A stretch of DNA of 61,234 nucleotides from Mangrovibacterium marinum (GCF_003046625.1 NZ_QAAD01000014.1:39489-100722), one strand, 5' to 3'; counted from the stretch's first letter, positions 17,556 to 27,106 are shown. Made by a program: numbers and translations. Notes: a model not told the origin generated them from the sequence alone.

Positions 17556-18899
17556 CTAGTAGTTGAACTCCAGTCGTTTGCCGCGAACGGATGTTTCGAT
17601 GTGTCCCCGGTCGTAAGCCAGTTGACCGTTGACGAAAGTCTTCGACACCTGGGTGCTGAAGTTTGTTCCTTCGAAGGGTGACCAGCCACATTTGTAAATG
17701 ATATTTTCGGGGCACACCGTCCAGCTTTTTTCCGGGTTAATCAATACCAGATCGGCGTAGTATCCTTCACGGATGTATCCACGGCGGTCAACACGGAACA
17801 GGTCGGCCGGAGCATGACACATTTTCTTTACCACCTCTTCGGCTGTAATCTTTCCTTGCTTCACGAACTCGAACATGGCCGTTACCGAATGTTGTACCAA
17901 CGGACCTCCCGAGGGCGCTTTAAAATACGAGTGCGATTTTTCGTCCAGGGTATGGGGTGCATGGTCGGTGGCAATTACGTCAATCTTGTCGGCCAGCAGG
18001 GCATCCCACAGAGCCAGCTTGTCGGCTTCCGACTTCACTGCCGGGTTCCACTTGATACGTGTTCCGTAAGCCAGATAGTCGCGCTCGTCGAACCACAGGT
18101 GGTGGACACATACTTCGGCTGTAATCTTTTTATCTTTCACTGGTCCCGGTTGGAAAAGGTCCATTTCCTGCGCCGACGAGATGTGCAGTACGTGCAGGCG
18201 GGCGTCGTATTTGGCAGCCAGCTCAACCGCTTTCGACGATGACTTGTAGCAGGCTTCGGCGCTGCGTATTTTGGGGTGACGCGAGATGGGCACAACCTCA
18301 CCGTACTTCTCCCGGTAAATTTCAATATTGCGTTTGATGATCGCCTCGTCTTCGCAGTGGGTTGCAATAAGCGTTGGCGCATTTTTGAAAATCTCAGCTA
18401 GTGTCGCTTCGTCGTCTACCAGCATGTTTCCGGTTGATGAGCCCATGAATACTTTAATGCCGCAAACCTTCCGGGGATCGGTTTTCAGCACTTCATCCAG
18501 GTTTTTATTGGTGGCTCCCATATAAAACGAATAGTTCACCGCCGACACTTCTGCCGCGCGGGCATATTTTTTTTCCAGCTCCTCGTGGGTCACACTTTGC
18601 GGATTGGTGTTGGGCATCTCCATATACGAAGTAACACCGCCGGCCAGCGCGGCCTTCGATTCGGTGGCAATTTCGCCTTTATGGGTTAAACCCGGTTCGC
18701 GAAAGTGAACCTGATCGTCGATGGCTCCCGGGATCAACCAGCGCTCTTCGGCATCGATAACCTGAGCGGCATTGTTGGTGCTTTCGGGCTTTTCTCCCTC
18801 AAATATGCTCTTAATAAATTCACCTTCGATGATAACTCCTCCACGGAAACGCTTCCCTTCGTTGATGACGATTGCGTTATGGATGATGGTCTGTTGCAT
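17556..18899 (-). CDS. pyrC: Dihydroorotase
   Basis: A 447-residue class I dihydroorotase of pyrimidine synthesis (carbamoyl-aspartate to dihydroorotate). Visible metal and substrate residues: the carboxylated lysine in GIKVFMGSSTGNM, metal histidines in IATHCEDE and LHVLHISSA, and the catalytic ATDHAPHTLDEK motif. The first metal motif reads DDQVHFREPGLTHKG where the textbook enzyme has HxH: the first histidine is glutamine. I recall the same variant in other Bacteroidota enzymes, so this is probably a lineage feature and not a defect. Single-gene unit, isolated from the upstream glycosyltransferase by a terminator. Confidence 0.94.
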   Translation of the reverse strand: MQQTIIHNAIVINEGKRFRGGVIIEGEFIKSIFEGEKPESTNNAAQVIDAEERWLIPGAIDDQVHFREPGLTHKGEIATESKAALAGGVTSYMEMPNTNPQSVTHEELEKKYARAAEVSAVNYSFYMGATNKNLDEVLKTDPRKVCGIKVFMGSSTGNMLVDDEATLAEIFKNAPTLIATHCEDEAIIKRNIEIYREKYGEVVPISRHPKIRSAEACYKSSSKAVELAAKYDARLHVLHISSAQEMDLFQPGPVKDKKITAEVCVHHLWFDERDYLAYGTRIKWNPAVKSEADKLALWDALLADKIDVIATDHAPHTLDEKSHSYFKAPSGGPLVQHSVTAMFEFVKQGKITAEEVVKKMCHAPADLFRVDRRGYIREGYYADLVLINPEKSWTVCPENIIYKCGWSPFEGTNFSTQVSKTFVNGQLAYDRGHIETSVRGKRLEFNY

Positions 18900-18929
18900 G
18901 GTACTTGGTATTTGTCTTAAATTACGATC

Positions 18930-18964
18930 GTAAAAGTAAAAAGGCTACAATCCTGTGCAGCCTT
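18930..18964 (-). terminator. Terminator of the Dpm1-like glycosyltransferase
   Basis: On the minus strand AAGGCT (18964-18959) pairs with AGCCTT (18946-18941) and is followed by a T-rich run (18940-18930). It separates the glycosyltransferase transcript from pyrC, whose start is about 40 bases further on. Confidence 0.7.
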
Positions 18965-19004
18965 AAGCAATTATCCGGTTTGATTTGTTCACGAGGCTAT
19001 GTTG

Positions 19005-19745
19005 TTAGTCGGCTTTGGGCTGGTAGTTGGTAAACCAGCTGTGCATCTTCATTTTTAGAATTCCCCATAGTGCTTCGTTAAAAATGCCGCCACTCATTTT
19101 GGAACTTCCCTCCTGGCGGTCGGTGAAAATTATGGGTACTTCCACTAAGTTGAACCCGTGTTTCCAGGCGGTAAATTTCATTTCAACCTGAAACCCGTAG
19201 CCTTTTAGGCGGATGTTGTCCAGGTCGATGGTTTCCAGCACGCGACGGCTGAAACATTTAAAGCCGGCGGTGGTGTCCATCACTTTCATACCCGTTATAA
19301 ACCGCACATAAACCGAGGCACAGTACGACATCAGCACCCGTCCTAGGGGCCAGTTGATGACGTTGATGCCTTTGATGTAGCGGGAGCCAATGGCGACATC
19401 GCCTCCTTGCTTTTCGCAGGCATCCAGCAGGCGCTCCAGATCTTCCGGGTTGTGCGAAAAGTCGCAATCCATCTCAAAAATGTAGTCGGCGCCGTAGTTT
19501 AAGGCCCACTTAAATCCGCTCAAATAGGCAGTGCCGAGTCCCAGCTTGCCTTCTCGTTGCAATAAGTGAAGCTTTTTGGGGAACTCCAGTTGTAGTTTCT
19601 TGACGATCTCAGCCGTTCCGTCCGGTGAATTGTCATCGATGATTAATAACTCGAAAGGCCTTGGTAATGAGAAAACTTTGCGAACCATTCGTTCAATGTT
19701 TTCCTTTTCGTTGTACGTGGGAATGATAACCAGATTTATTTTCAC
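19005..19745 (-). CDS. Polyprenol-phosphate mannosyltransferase-like GT2
   Basis: A 246-residue GT-A enzyme of the Dpm1 type: VIIPTYNEKENI at the N-terminus, IIDDNSPDGTAEIV, the DXD-like EMDCDFSHNPED near residue 95, and TAGFKCFSRRVLE with the QVEMKFTAWKHGF segment typical of dolichol/polyprenol phosphate mannose synthases. It has no C-terminal membrane helices, unlike the fused forms. It should transfer a hexose from a nucleotide sugar to polyprenyl phosphate at the inner face of the membrane, giving a donor for cell-surface glycosylation. Start ATG at 19745; divergent from nifA. Confidence 0.9.
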   Translation of the reverse strand: MKINLVIIPTYNEKENIERMVRKVFSLPRPFELLIIDDNSPDGTAEIVKKLQLEFPKKLHLLQREGKLGLGTAYLSGFKWALNYGADYIFEMDCDFSHNPEDLERLLDACEKQGGDVAIGSRYIKGINVINWPLGRVLMSYCASVYVRFITGMKVMDTTAGFKCFSRRVLETIDLDNIRLKGYGFQVEMKFTAWKHGFNLVEVPIIFTDRQEGSSKMSGGIFNEALWGILKMKMHSWFTNYQPKAD

Positions 19746-19873
19746 GAGCCCTATGTATTTAATTGAGTTAAATATAGAGTTTTTGAAGATAACTGGTAAA
19801 TTAGAATAGATATTTTTGTTCCGGTAAATGTCATTTGGTTCGTAATGATGTTATTATTCCGTTAAAATGATAC

Positions 19874-19900
19874 CGGCACAGGACTTGGCGCTTGCATGGC
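19874..19900 (+). promoter_or_regulatory. Candidate sigma-54 promoter(s) upstream of nifA
   Basis: Two overlapping sequences resemble the -24/-12 consensus TGGCACG-N4-TTGC. CGGCACAGGACTTGG (19874-19888) matches well except the last C. TTGGCGCTTGCATGGC (19885-19900) has the strict GG-N10-GC spacing. Transcription would begin near 19912, ahead of the ATG at 19966 but after the longer-frame ATG at 19867. Confidence 0.4.
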
Positions 19901-19965
19901 GTTGTTTTCTTGTGAAATTTGTGTGTAAAAAGAAACCGAAAATAAATCATCTTAGGCGGGAAAGT

Positions 19966-21528
19966 ATGGAATTTAGGTGCAAAAAGGCGGGTGACGAATG
20001 TTACGGCGTAAAAGAGTTAACGCTGCTGTCGGAAATCAGTCAACGATTGATTCAGACCAAAGAATTGAAAAATGATTTGTCGGTAATTTTGGAATTGCTG
20101 GTGCGGCACCTGGATGCCGAGCGTAGCTTTTTGACGATTTTCAACAGGCAAAATTCGAAAATTTATATCGAGGCGGCTTATGGGTATAGTTCCGCGCAGC
20201 AAGCTCGCGGAAAATACGACCTGGGCGAAGGAATCATCGGTCGGGTGATTGAACTGGCCAGGCCGATTGTGGTGGATAAAATCTCTGAGTCGAATCTGTT
20301 TCTGAACCGCACGCAGCAGGAACTCAAATCGAAAGATGGAAAAGATTTGACCTTTGTTTGTGTTCCCATCATTGAGGAGTCGCAGGTAACCGGTGCATTA
20401 GGCTTGCTTCGTTTGTACAACCCCTATATTACCAAGGATGAAAACCTGTATCTTTTGTCGGTTATCGGGAGCCTTATTTCGCGAGTGGTGAGCTCCAAAC
20501 AAGAGCAAATGGAAGAACTTGAAGCGCTTCGGCAAAAAAATCAGGAACTGCAGAGTAAGCTGGACGATGGACAGCGTCCCGTCAATATTGTTGGTAATTC
20601 GGGCAAAATGCGCGATGTATATTCGTTGGTGAATATGGTGGCCGAAACCAACTCGACGGTGTTGATTCGCGGGGAAAGCGGGATTGGTAAGGAACTGATT
20701 GCTGATGCCATTCACTATTCGAGCAAACGAGCCCGGAATAATTTTGTGAAGGTCAACTGCTCGGCCTTGCCCGACTCGCTGATCGAGAGTGAGTTGTTTG
20801 GTCATGAAAAGGGAGCTTTTACCGGAGCCGACAGTCGCCGGAAAGGACGCTTTGAATTGGCTGACGGCGGCACCATCTTCCTGGACGAAATCGGTGATAT
20901 TCCGTTGTCGACGCAAGTTAAGATACTGCGGATCTTGCAGCAGCGTGAGTTTGAGCGCCTGGGGGGAACCGAAACCATTAAAGTGGATGTGCGCATTGTG
21001 GCGGCAACCAACCGAAACTTGGAGGAGGCCATCGAGAAGGGTGAATTTCGCGAAGACTTGTTTTATCGGATTAATGTTTTTCCCTTGTATATCCCGTCTC
21101 TGCGCGAACGCCGCGACGACATTCCTTTGCTGGTCGATCATTTCATCGAGAAATTTAACAAACGCAACGGAACCAGCGTGAAGCGCATTACAACCAGTGC
21201 CTTGAATATGTTGATGATTTACTCGTGGCCGGGCAATATTCGTGAGCTCGAAAACTGCATCGAACGGGCTTGTATTCTGACCACCGATGATGTCATTCAT
21301 TCGTATAATCTGCCACCATCGCTTCAAACCGCTGATTCGTCGAATACGCAGGCTCGGGGAGGCTTAATGTATACGGTTGAGCAGGTGGAGAAACAATTGA
21401 TTCGCGAAGCTTTAACAAGCACCAAAGGGAATATTGCCAAAGCGGCCGAACTGCTGTCGGTGACCGAGCGAATGCTGGGAACACGCGTAAAGAAATATGA
21501 AATTGAAGCCTGGCGATTTAAGGTATAA
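19966..21528 (+). CDS. nifA: NifA-type sigma-54-dependent activator
   Basis: A 520-residue activator. An N-terminal GAF domain (about 20-180) is followed by a helical linker, the AAA+ domain with Walker A GESGIGKE (about residue 236), the sigma-54 contact loop GAFTGA (about 282) and Walker B GGTIFLDEIGDI, then GNIRELENCIERACILT and a C-terminal Fis-type helix-turn-helix. In other diazotrophs NifA switches on nif promoters with RpoN. The frame is open back to 19867, but the 19966 start gives the usual NifA N-terminus. The linker after ENCIERAC has no further cysteines, so the C-x4-C motif of oxygen-sensitive NifA is absent, and no nifL neighbours it. The GNAT gene follows after 12 bases. Confidence 0.87.
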   Translation: MEFRCKKAGDECYGVKELTLLSEISQRLIQTKELKNDLSVILELLVRHLDAERSFLTIFNRQNSKIYIEAAYGYSSAQQARGKYDLGEGIIGRVIELARPIVVDKISESNLFLNRTQQELKSKDGKDLTFVCVPIIEESQVTGALGLLRLYNPYITKDENLYLLSVIGSLISRVVSSKQEQMEELEALRQKNQELQSKLDDGQRPVNIVGNSGKMRDVYSLVNMVAETNSTVLIRGESGIGKELIADAIHYSSKRARNNFVKVNCSALPDSLIESELFGHEKGAFTGADSRRKGRFELADGGTIFLDEIGDIPLSTQVKILRILQQREFERLGGTETIKVDVRIVAATNRNLEEAIEKGEFREDLFYRINVFPLYIPSLRERRDDIPLLVDHFIEKFNKRNGTSVKRITTSALNMLMIYSWPGNIRELENCIERACILTTDDVIHSYNLPPSLQTADSSNTQARGGLMYTVEQVEKQLIREALTSTKGNIAKAAELLSVTERMLGTRVKKYEIEAWRFKV

Positions 21529-21540
21529 GTTCCTGATAGT

Positions 21541-22017
21541 ATGGAAAACAGCTCATTGACGTTTATCGAAATTGATTTGTATAACAACGCGCATGTTGAG
21601 GCATTAATCGATTTGTTGGACTGTTACATGCGCGATCCGATGGGGGTGAGCGCTCCTATGCCGGAGAATATGGCGCCCAAAATTATTGAAGGACTGCGCA
21701 ACTATTCGGGCTATCTGGGTTTTTTGATTAAGGCCGGTGATCGCTATGCAGCCTTGGCTAATTGCAATAAGAACTTTTCAACATGGAAAGCCCGCTACCT
21801 GATTAATATTCACGACTTGGTGGTTCATCCCGATTTCCGAGGCCAGGGTGTGGGGCTTTTTCTGTTGGACCAAATTGCCGCTTGGGCGCAAAAGAATGAC
21901 TATTGCCGCCTCAATCTGGAGGTGCGTAACGATAACAGCAGCGCGCAAAAGCTTTACCGAAAAGCCGGTTTTACCGACTGTAATCCTCCGATGTATTTCT
22001 GGGAACGGAGCTGGTAG
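21541..22017 (+). CDS. GNAT family N-acetyltransferase
   Basis: A 158-residue Gcn5-related acetyltransferase. Motif A is clear: HDLVVHPDFRGQGVGLFLLD (the R/Q-x-x-G-x-G/A acetyl-CoA loop), followed by LNLEVRNDNSSAQKLYRKAGF, the hallmark C-terminal motif. It moves an acetyl group from acetyl-CoA to an unknown amine or lysine. It starts 12 bases after nifA and so is probably translated from the same mRNA, which makes a role connected with nitrogen-fixation control conceivable. No substrate can be inferred from sequence. Confidence 0.88.
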   Translation: MENSSLTFIEIDLYNNAHVEALIDLLDCYMRDPMGVSAPMPENMAPKIIEGLRNYSGYLGFLIKAGDRYAALANCNKNFSTWKARYLINIHDLVVHPDFRGQGVGLFLLDQIAAWAQKNDYCRLNLEVRNDNSSAQKLYRKAGFTDCNPPMYFWERSW

Positions 22018-22116
22018 ATAATGATAATATTAAATATCGCGTGGTGATTGGGCATTACTGAAATGCAATTCCGCCTAAGTCTGTATTTTTAGCTGGTTGA
22101 TTAAATAGACAGCGCT

Positions 22117-23376
22117 ATGTGGTGGAAATCAAAATTCGATACAAACAAGCATAATCCGCGGCTGGGAGCAGCCGAAATCTTTAAATTTATTGGTCCCGGC
22201 TTGTTGGTCACTGTCGGTTTTATCGACCCCGGTAACTGGGCATCGAACCTGGCTGCCGGAGCGCAGTTTGGCTATTCCTTGCTGTGGATGGTTACTTTGT
22301 CGACGATCATGCTGATTATATTGCAGCATAACGTGGCGCACTTGGGCATTGTTACCGGCTTATGCTTGTCGGAGGCAGCTACCGAGCATCTGAAACCGGT
22401 CTATTCGCGCGGGGTATTGGTTTCGGCCATGCTGGCATCTGTATCTACCTCGCTGGCTGAGATCCTTGGCGGAGCTATTGCCCTGAAAATGCTGTTCGAT
22501 GTTCCCATTCGGCTCGGGTCGGTTTTGGTGACCATCTTCGTGATCATCATGTTATTCTCCAAAAATTATCGGGTTATCGAAAAGTGGATCATTGCCTTTG
22601 TATCGGTGATCGGGCTTTCGTTTTTGTACGAGCTTTCACTGGTTGATGTGGAGTGGACACAGGCCATGAAGGGCTGGGTGACTCCCTCGTTTCCGGAAAA
22701 TTCAATTTTGGTGATTATGAGTGTTCTGGGAGCCGTTGTAATGCCGCATAACCTGTTCTTGCATTCCGAGATTATTCAGAGCCGGCAGTGGAACTTGTCG
22801 GACGATGCGGTGATTAAGAAGCAGCTGAAGTATGAGTTCTTCGACACCCTGTTTAGCATGATTATTGGCTGGGCCATCAACAGTGCCATGATTTTGCTGG
22901 CAGCAGTAACCTTCTTTAAAACCCAAACGCCGGTCGACGAGTTGGAACAGGCCAATCACCTGTTGGGGCCGCTTTTGGGAAGCCATGCGTCGAATGTTTT
23001 TGCCGTGGCCCTGCTGTTTGCCGGGATTTCGTCAACCATCACTTCGGGGATGTCGGCAGGCAGTATCTTTGCCGGAATTTACAAAGAACCCTACGATATT
23101 AAGGATAACCACTCCCGCCTTGGCGTCATCATCTCGCTGGTGGTGGCTTTGCTGATCATCTTTTTTATTTCCAATCCGTTTCAGGGACTGCTGATATCGC
23201 AGATGGTGCTCAGTATTCAGCTGCCCTTCACCATTTTTACACAGGTTTACCTCACTTCTTCGGAAAAGGTGATGGGGAAATATAAAAACTCAACAGTCTC
23301 CAAATGGATGCTTTACACTCTGGGGGCTATTGTTACTGCGCTGAATGTGGTGTTGTTCGCCAGTGCCTTTCAGTAA
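22117..23376 (+). CDS. Nramp family divalent metal transporter
   Basis: A 419-residue inner-membrane protein with about 11 helices. The helix-1 metal motif reads GFIDPGNWASN (the DPGN signature) and the helix-6 motif is VMPHNLFLHSEII (the A/MPHN signature). Together these coordinate Mn2+ or Fe2+ in this family and support proton-coupled import. It follows the nifA-GNAT pair after 99 bases on the same strand. Nitrogenase needs much iron, so a supply role is attractive, but Nramp genes are general and the pairing may be accidental. Confidence 0.93.
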   Translation: MWWKSKFDTNKHNPRLGAAEIFKFIGPGLLVTVGFIDPGNWASNLAAGAQFGYSLLWMVTLSTIMLIILQHNVAHLGIVTGLCLSEAATEHLKPVYSRGVLVSAMLASVSTSLAEILGGAIALKMLFDVPIRLGSVLVTIFVIIMLFSKNYRVIEKWIIAFVSVIGLSFLYELSLVDVEWTQAMKGWVTPSFPENSILVIMSVLGAVVMPHNLFLHSEIIQSRQWNLSDDAVIKKQLKYEFFDTLFSMIIGWAINSAMILLAAVTFFKTQTPVDELEQANHLLGPLLGSHASNVFAVALLFAGISSTITSGMSAGSIFAGIYKEPYDIKDNHSRLGVIISLVVALLIIFFISNPFQGLLISQMVLSIQLPFTIFTQVYLTSSEKVMGKYKNSTVSKWMLYTLGAIVTALNVVLFASAFQ

Positions 23377-23444
23377 GATCGGTCGGCTTTCGCGGTCAAC
23401 AAATCCGACGTTTGCTTGTTGGTATCCACATTAAAAGCAATCGT

Positions 23445-23828
23445 ATGACGAAGTCAATTATTATAACAGCAGCCATTTTGCTGGCTTTGGGAGTTGTGAT
23501 CGGAGCCTTTGGTGCCCATGGTTTAAAGTCGCGTGTTTCGCCCGATCTGCTGCAAGTGTACAAAACCGGTGTCGAGTATCATTTTTATCATGCTTTAGGG
23601 CTGTTGCTCATCGGTGTTTTGTCGGTTAGCATGCCATCGGGCTACCTCAATTGGGCTGCGCTGTTTTTGTTTGCCGGCATTCTCATTTTCTCCGGTAGCT
23701 TGTATGTCCTGACCTTGACCGGTATCAAATGGATTGGCGCTATTACGCCCATTGGTGGGTTGAGCTTCATCGTCGGGTGGATTTTGTTGGCTCTCGCTGT
23801 CGTCAAGCATTTCCCCAAACAGATTTAG
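23445..23828 (+). CDS. DUF423 family membrane protein
   Basis: A 127-residue protein with four hydrophobic helices (e.g. IIITAAILLALGVVIGAFGA, then GLLLIGVLSVSM). GAFGAHGLK and YKTGVEYHFYHALGLL are the typical DUF423 (YgdD-like) motifs. It sits in the cytoplasmic membrane; no function is established for the family. The open frame extends upstream to 23304 inside the Nramp gene, but the ATG at 23445 gives the standard N-terminus and family length. Probably co-transcribed with the transporter (68 bases). Confidence 0.9.
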   Translation: MTKSIIITAAILLALGVVIGAFGAHGLKSRVSPDLLQVYKTGVEYHFYHALGLLLIGVLSVSMPSGYLNWAALFLFAGILIFSGSLYVLTLTGIKWIGAITPIGGLSFIVGWILLALAVVKHFPKQI

Positions 23829-23953
23829 GAACGGGATCTCGCGCAGAGGCGTCCTGCCGGATGAGGCAGGGCTGAGTTTGAAATTCGTGAGCAAAGTTCT
23901 GGCTTCCAAATTGTTTTTGTCGTAACTTGAAGGGAAGCCAAAAATCACTTGCC

Positions 23954-26239
23954 ATGAAAAAATCTGTCTACAACGATGCTTTACGCTATCACGAGAAGGG
24001 GAGGCCCGGAAAAATTCAGGTAGTCCCCACTAAGCCCCACGAAACCCAATACGATCTTTCCTTAGCTTACACGCCGGGGGTGGCTCAGCCCTGCCGCGAA
24101 ATTCAGCGCGATCCGGAAGAGATTTATCACTACACTTCGAAAGGAAACCTGGTGGCTGTTGTCTCGAACGGAACAGCAGTGCTGGGGCTTGGCGATATTG
24201 GCCCCGGTGCCGGCAAACCGGTAATGGAGGGGAAGGGAATGCTGTTTAAGATTTTTGCCGATATTGATGTGTTTGACATTGAGGTGGACGAAAAAGACCC
24301 CGACCGGCTGATCGATGTGGTGCGGGCCATCTCGCCTACATTTGGAGGTATTAACCTGGAAGACATCAAGGCGCCGGAATGTTTCTATATTGAAGAGAGG
24401 CTGAAAAAGGATCTCGATATTCCGGTTTTTCACGACGACCAGCATGGAACAGCCATCATCTCGGGCGCGGCCTTGTTGAATGCCCTGGAGATTACCGGAA
24501 AGCAAATTGAAACTATTCGGGTTGTCATTAGCGGTGCCGGAGCGGCAGCCATTTCCTGCGCCAAATTGTATTTGCAGCTGGGGGTGAAGCCGGAAAATAT
24601 CGTCATGTTCGATAGTAAAGGTGCTGTATCTAACGCCCGGAGCGATTTAAATGAGTCCAAAAAACAGTTTGCCTGTGCCCGCGATTATGCCTCGCTGGCC
24701 GAGGCCATGAAGGGAGCCGATCTGTTTCTGGGCTTGTCGGTGGGGAATCTTGTTACGGCGGATATGGTGCGTTCCATGGCGCCCAGCCCGATTGTTTTTG
24801 CCATGGCGAACCCCACGCCCGAAATTGCCTACGACGAGGCCGTGGCCGCGCGCGATGATGTTATCATGGCTACCGGCCGCAGCGACTTTCCCAACCAGAT
24901 TAACAATGTGCTGGGCTTTCCTTTTATCTTCAGGGGAGCCCTGGATGTTCGCGCCCGGGTGATTAACGAGGAAATGAAAATTGCAGCGGTGAAAGCCTTG
25001 GCCGATCTGGCCAAAGAATATGTTCCGGAGCTGGTTACGAAAGCCTACAATATGGAGAATATTGTTTTTGGCAAGGATTATATTATTCCGAAACCCTTGG
25101 ATCCCCGCTTAATTACCACGGTTGCCCCGGCCGTAGCTAAGGCCGCCATGGAAACGGGCGTTGCCCGCAAGCCAATAACCGATTGGGACGAATATGAACG
25201 CGAGCTGGGGGCACGCCTGGGAGGCGAGAATAAGCTGATCATGACCATCTGCAATAAGGCGAAACAAAATCCGAAGAAGGTGGTGTTTGCCGATGCCAAT
25301 AACCTGAAAATGTTGAAAGCGGCCCGTTTTGTTACCGATCAGGGAATTGCACAGCCTGTTTTGCTGGGTAAACGTTCGGAGATAGAACGGATTAAAACAG
25401 AAAATAAACTGGATTTGGATGGCCTCACGATCATCGATATTTATCAGGATGTGACCGATGAAAAGCGCAATGAATATGCCCGAATTTTGTTCGACAAGCG
25501 CAAACGAAAAGGGATGAGTTACGACGAAGCACTCGAACGGATGTATAATCACGATTATTTTGGCTGTATGATGGTTGAAACCGGCGAGGCCGATGCTTTC
25601 ATCTCGGGGTTTTCGCGCAAGTATGCCGATACTATCCGGCCGGCTATTCATGTGATTGGTACAAAAGAAGAGTTTAACCATATTGCCGGGATGTATGTGA
25701 TGCTCACATCCAAAGGCCCTTTGTTCTTAGCTGATACCACGGTCAACTCCGACCCGGCGCCTCAAACCATCGCCGACACCACCGTTTTGGTGGCTAATGA
25801 AGTGCGGCGATTTAAAATTGAACCCCGGATTGCCATTCTCAGCTATTCCAATTTCGGGGCTTTTAAAGGAAAGGGAAGTCCGGTAAGGGCCAGCGATGCT
25901 GTGAAAATTCTTCACCGCGATTATCCGGATCTGATGGTCGATGGTGAGATGCAGGCCAACTATGCGCTGAATGGTGCCTTGCGACAACGAAAGTTCCCCT
26001 TTAGCAAGCTCGGCGATGCTGATGCCAATGTTCTTATTTTTCCCAATCTCAGCTCGGGCAATATTCTGTATAAAGTGTTGCAGGAGCTGGGGGCAGCCAA
26101 GGCGATGGGCCCCATTTTGCTGGGCATGCGAAAACCGATTCATGTTTTGCAGATGGAAAGCTCGGTGCGCGAAATCGTCAACCTGGTGGCTATTGCTGTT
26201 GTTGATGCGCAGGAAGCCGAGATAACGAAAAAAGCATAA
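23954..26239 (+). CDS. maeB: NADP-dependent malic enzyme with phosphotransacetylase-like domain
   Basis: A 761-residue MaeB-type enzyme. The N-terminal 420 residues are malic enzyme: [11 protein letters not shown], the catalytic-lysine region [13 protein letters not shown], metal ligands in [10 protein letters not shown] and the nucleotide loop [14 protein letters not shown]. The C-terminal 330 residues are a phosphotransacetylase-like domain ([25 protein letters not shown]) that in MaeB is regulatory, binding acetyl-CoA, and not catalytic. It converts malate to pyruvate and CO2 with NADPH. I chose ATG 23954 over the open frame from 23927. A hairpin with CCTGCC/GGCAGG lies upstream (23851-23869). 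Confidence 0.95.
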   Translation: MKKSVYNDALRYHEKGRPGKIQVVPTKPHETQYDLSLAYTPGVAQPCREIQRDPEEIYHYTSKGNLVAVVSNGTAVLGLGDIGPGAGKPVMEGKGMLFKIFADIDVFDIEVDEKDPDRLIDVVRAISPTFGGINLEDIKAPECFYIEERLKKDLDIPVFHDDQHGTAIISGAALLNALEITGKQIETIRVVISGAGAAAISCAKLYLQLGVKPENIVMFDSKGAVSNARSDLNESKKQFACARDYASLAEAMKGADLFLGLSVGNLVTADMVRSMAPSPIVFAMANPTPEIAYDEAVAARDDVIMATGRSDFPNQINNVLGFPFIFRGALDVRARVINEEMKIAAVKALADLAKEYVPELVTKAYNMENIVFGKDYIIPKPLDPRLITTVAPAVAKAAMETGVARKPITDWDEYERELGARLGGENKLIMTICNKAKQNPKKVVFADANNLKMLKAARFVTDQGIAQPVLLGKRSEIERIKTENKLDLDGLTIIDIYQDVTDEKRNEYARILFDKRKRKGMSYDEALERMYNHDYFGCMMVETGEADAFISGFSRKYADTIRPAIHVIGTKEEFNHIAGMYVMLTSKGPLFLADTTVNSDPAPQTIADTTVLVANEVRRFKIEPRIAILSYSNFGAFKGKGSPVRASDAVKILHRDYPDLMVDGEMQANYALNGALRQRKFPFSKLGDADANVLIFPNLSSGNILYKVLQELGAAKAMGPILLGMRKPIHVLQMESSVREIVNLVAIAVVDAQEAEITKKA

Positions 26240-26490
26240 ATCACGAGATTCGCTGGTAATATGATTCGGAGGGAATCACCAAAAGGGATGAAAGTGTAGT
26301 CGTTTTCGACGATGCTGTTGTCGTTGTTTTCAATAGTTGTCGGGTTGTTGGCCAAAACAGCGTCGTGAGACGGAGATCACCCGGTTGAACTTAGCTTTTC
26401 GGCAGATGGCGGTTGCAGATAAAAATCAGCCATGACCTTTTTGTTTCGTTTTTGTGTCCCCGTCAGACCGGCCGGGCAGGACTACAAAAA

Positions 26491-26527
26491 TGAAAACCCG
26501 TCCGGTAGGACAAAAGATCCGAGTTGA
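26491..26527 (+). repeat. 37-bp direct repeat, copy 1
   Basis: Starts TGAAAACCCGTCCGGTAGGA and ends GATCCGAGTTGA. It is matched by 27462-27497 with one base deleted in the A run. GTCC-GGTA-GGAC inside it can form a small hairpin. Confidence 0.85.
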
Positions 26528-26550
26528 ATAAAAGCCGGAGTGAAAAACGG

Positions 26551-26812
26551 GTCAAACTGTTCAGGGACGGGGCAAATTGCTCGGGGGATGCTTCAAACTG
26601 CTCGGGGATGGCTTCAGATTGCTCGGGGGACGGTCAATCCTGCTCGTGAAGCCGGTCAAACTGCTCAGGGGACGGTCAAATCTTTCAGGGGATGGCTCAA
26701 ACTGCTCAGGGAACGCTCCAAATTGCTCGGGGAAGGCTTCAAACTACTCAGGGACGGGTGAAAATCCTCAGGGGAGGGTCAAACCTGCTCGGGGGACGCG
26801 TCAACCGGGCGT
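26551..26812 (+). repeat. Degenerate 20-22 bp minisatellite, about 12 units
   Basis: Tandem units close to TCAAACTGCTCAGGGGACGG follow each other from 26551 to about 26812, each 20-22 bases and differing at several positions (CTCGGGGATGGC, CTCAGGGAACGC and others). The variable unit length shifts the frame repeatedly, which argues against a coding repeat. No similar array is seen elsewhere in the window. Confidence 0.85.
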
Positions 26813-27054
26813 TTCAGTATGTCTTTTCCTAAAATAGCTTGACAGATTTATACTTTATTTGGTAGGATGTAAATGTTTTTCATTTCATTTACTGGTTTAC
26901 AAATCTAATACGATTCTAATTCCTGATTGCGTTCATACTTCATTTTCTTTATCCTGTTTTTTGTTGGTTGTTTTTTCTCTTTGCTGGTTTCGCTAATAAG
27001 CAGCGTTCTACTCCCTGTTTTTAGCCTTGTGTTTTTTTCAATTGCCTGAAGCAG

Positions 27055-27106
27055 GTTGTCTTGTTGTCACAGGTTATCATGGTTGTCACAAGTTATCGGG
27101 TTGTCA
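27055..27106 (+). repeat. Short 18-19 bp tandem repeat
   Basis: GTTGTCACAGGTTATCATG (27063-27081) is followed by GTTGTCACAAGTTATCGG (27082-27099) and a partial third unit GTTGTCA (27100-27106); a lone GTTGTC precedes at 27055. It could be a protein-binding cluster or simple replication slippage. Confidence 0.65.

Noticed and set aside
26551-26812. Possible CRISPR array
   Set aside because: Units follow each other directly without spacers and diverge strongly; no cas genes are in the window.
26540-26837. Two overlapping open frames with repetitive products
   Set aside because: They merely translate the 20-22 bp minisatellite; unit length is not a multiple of three and the frame drifts, so selection for protein is unlikely.
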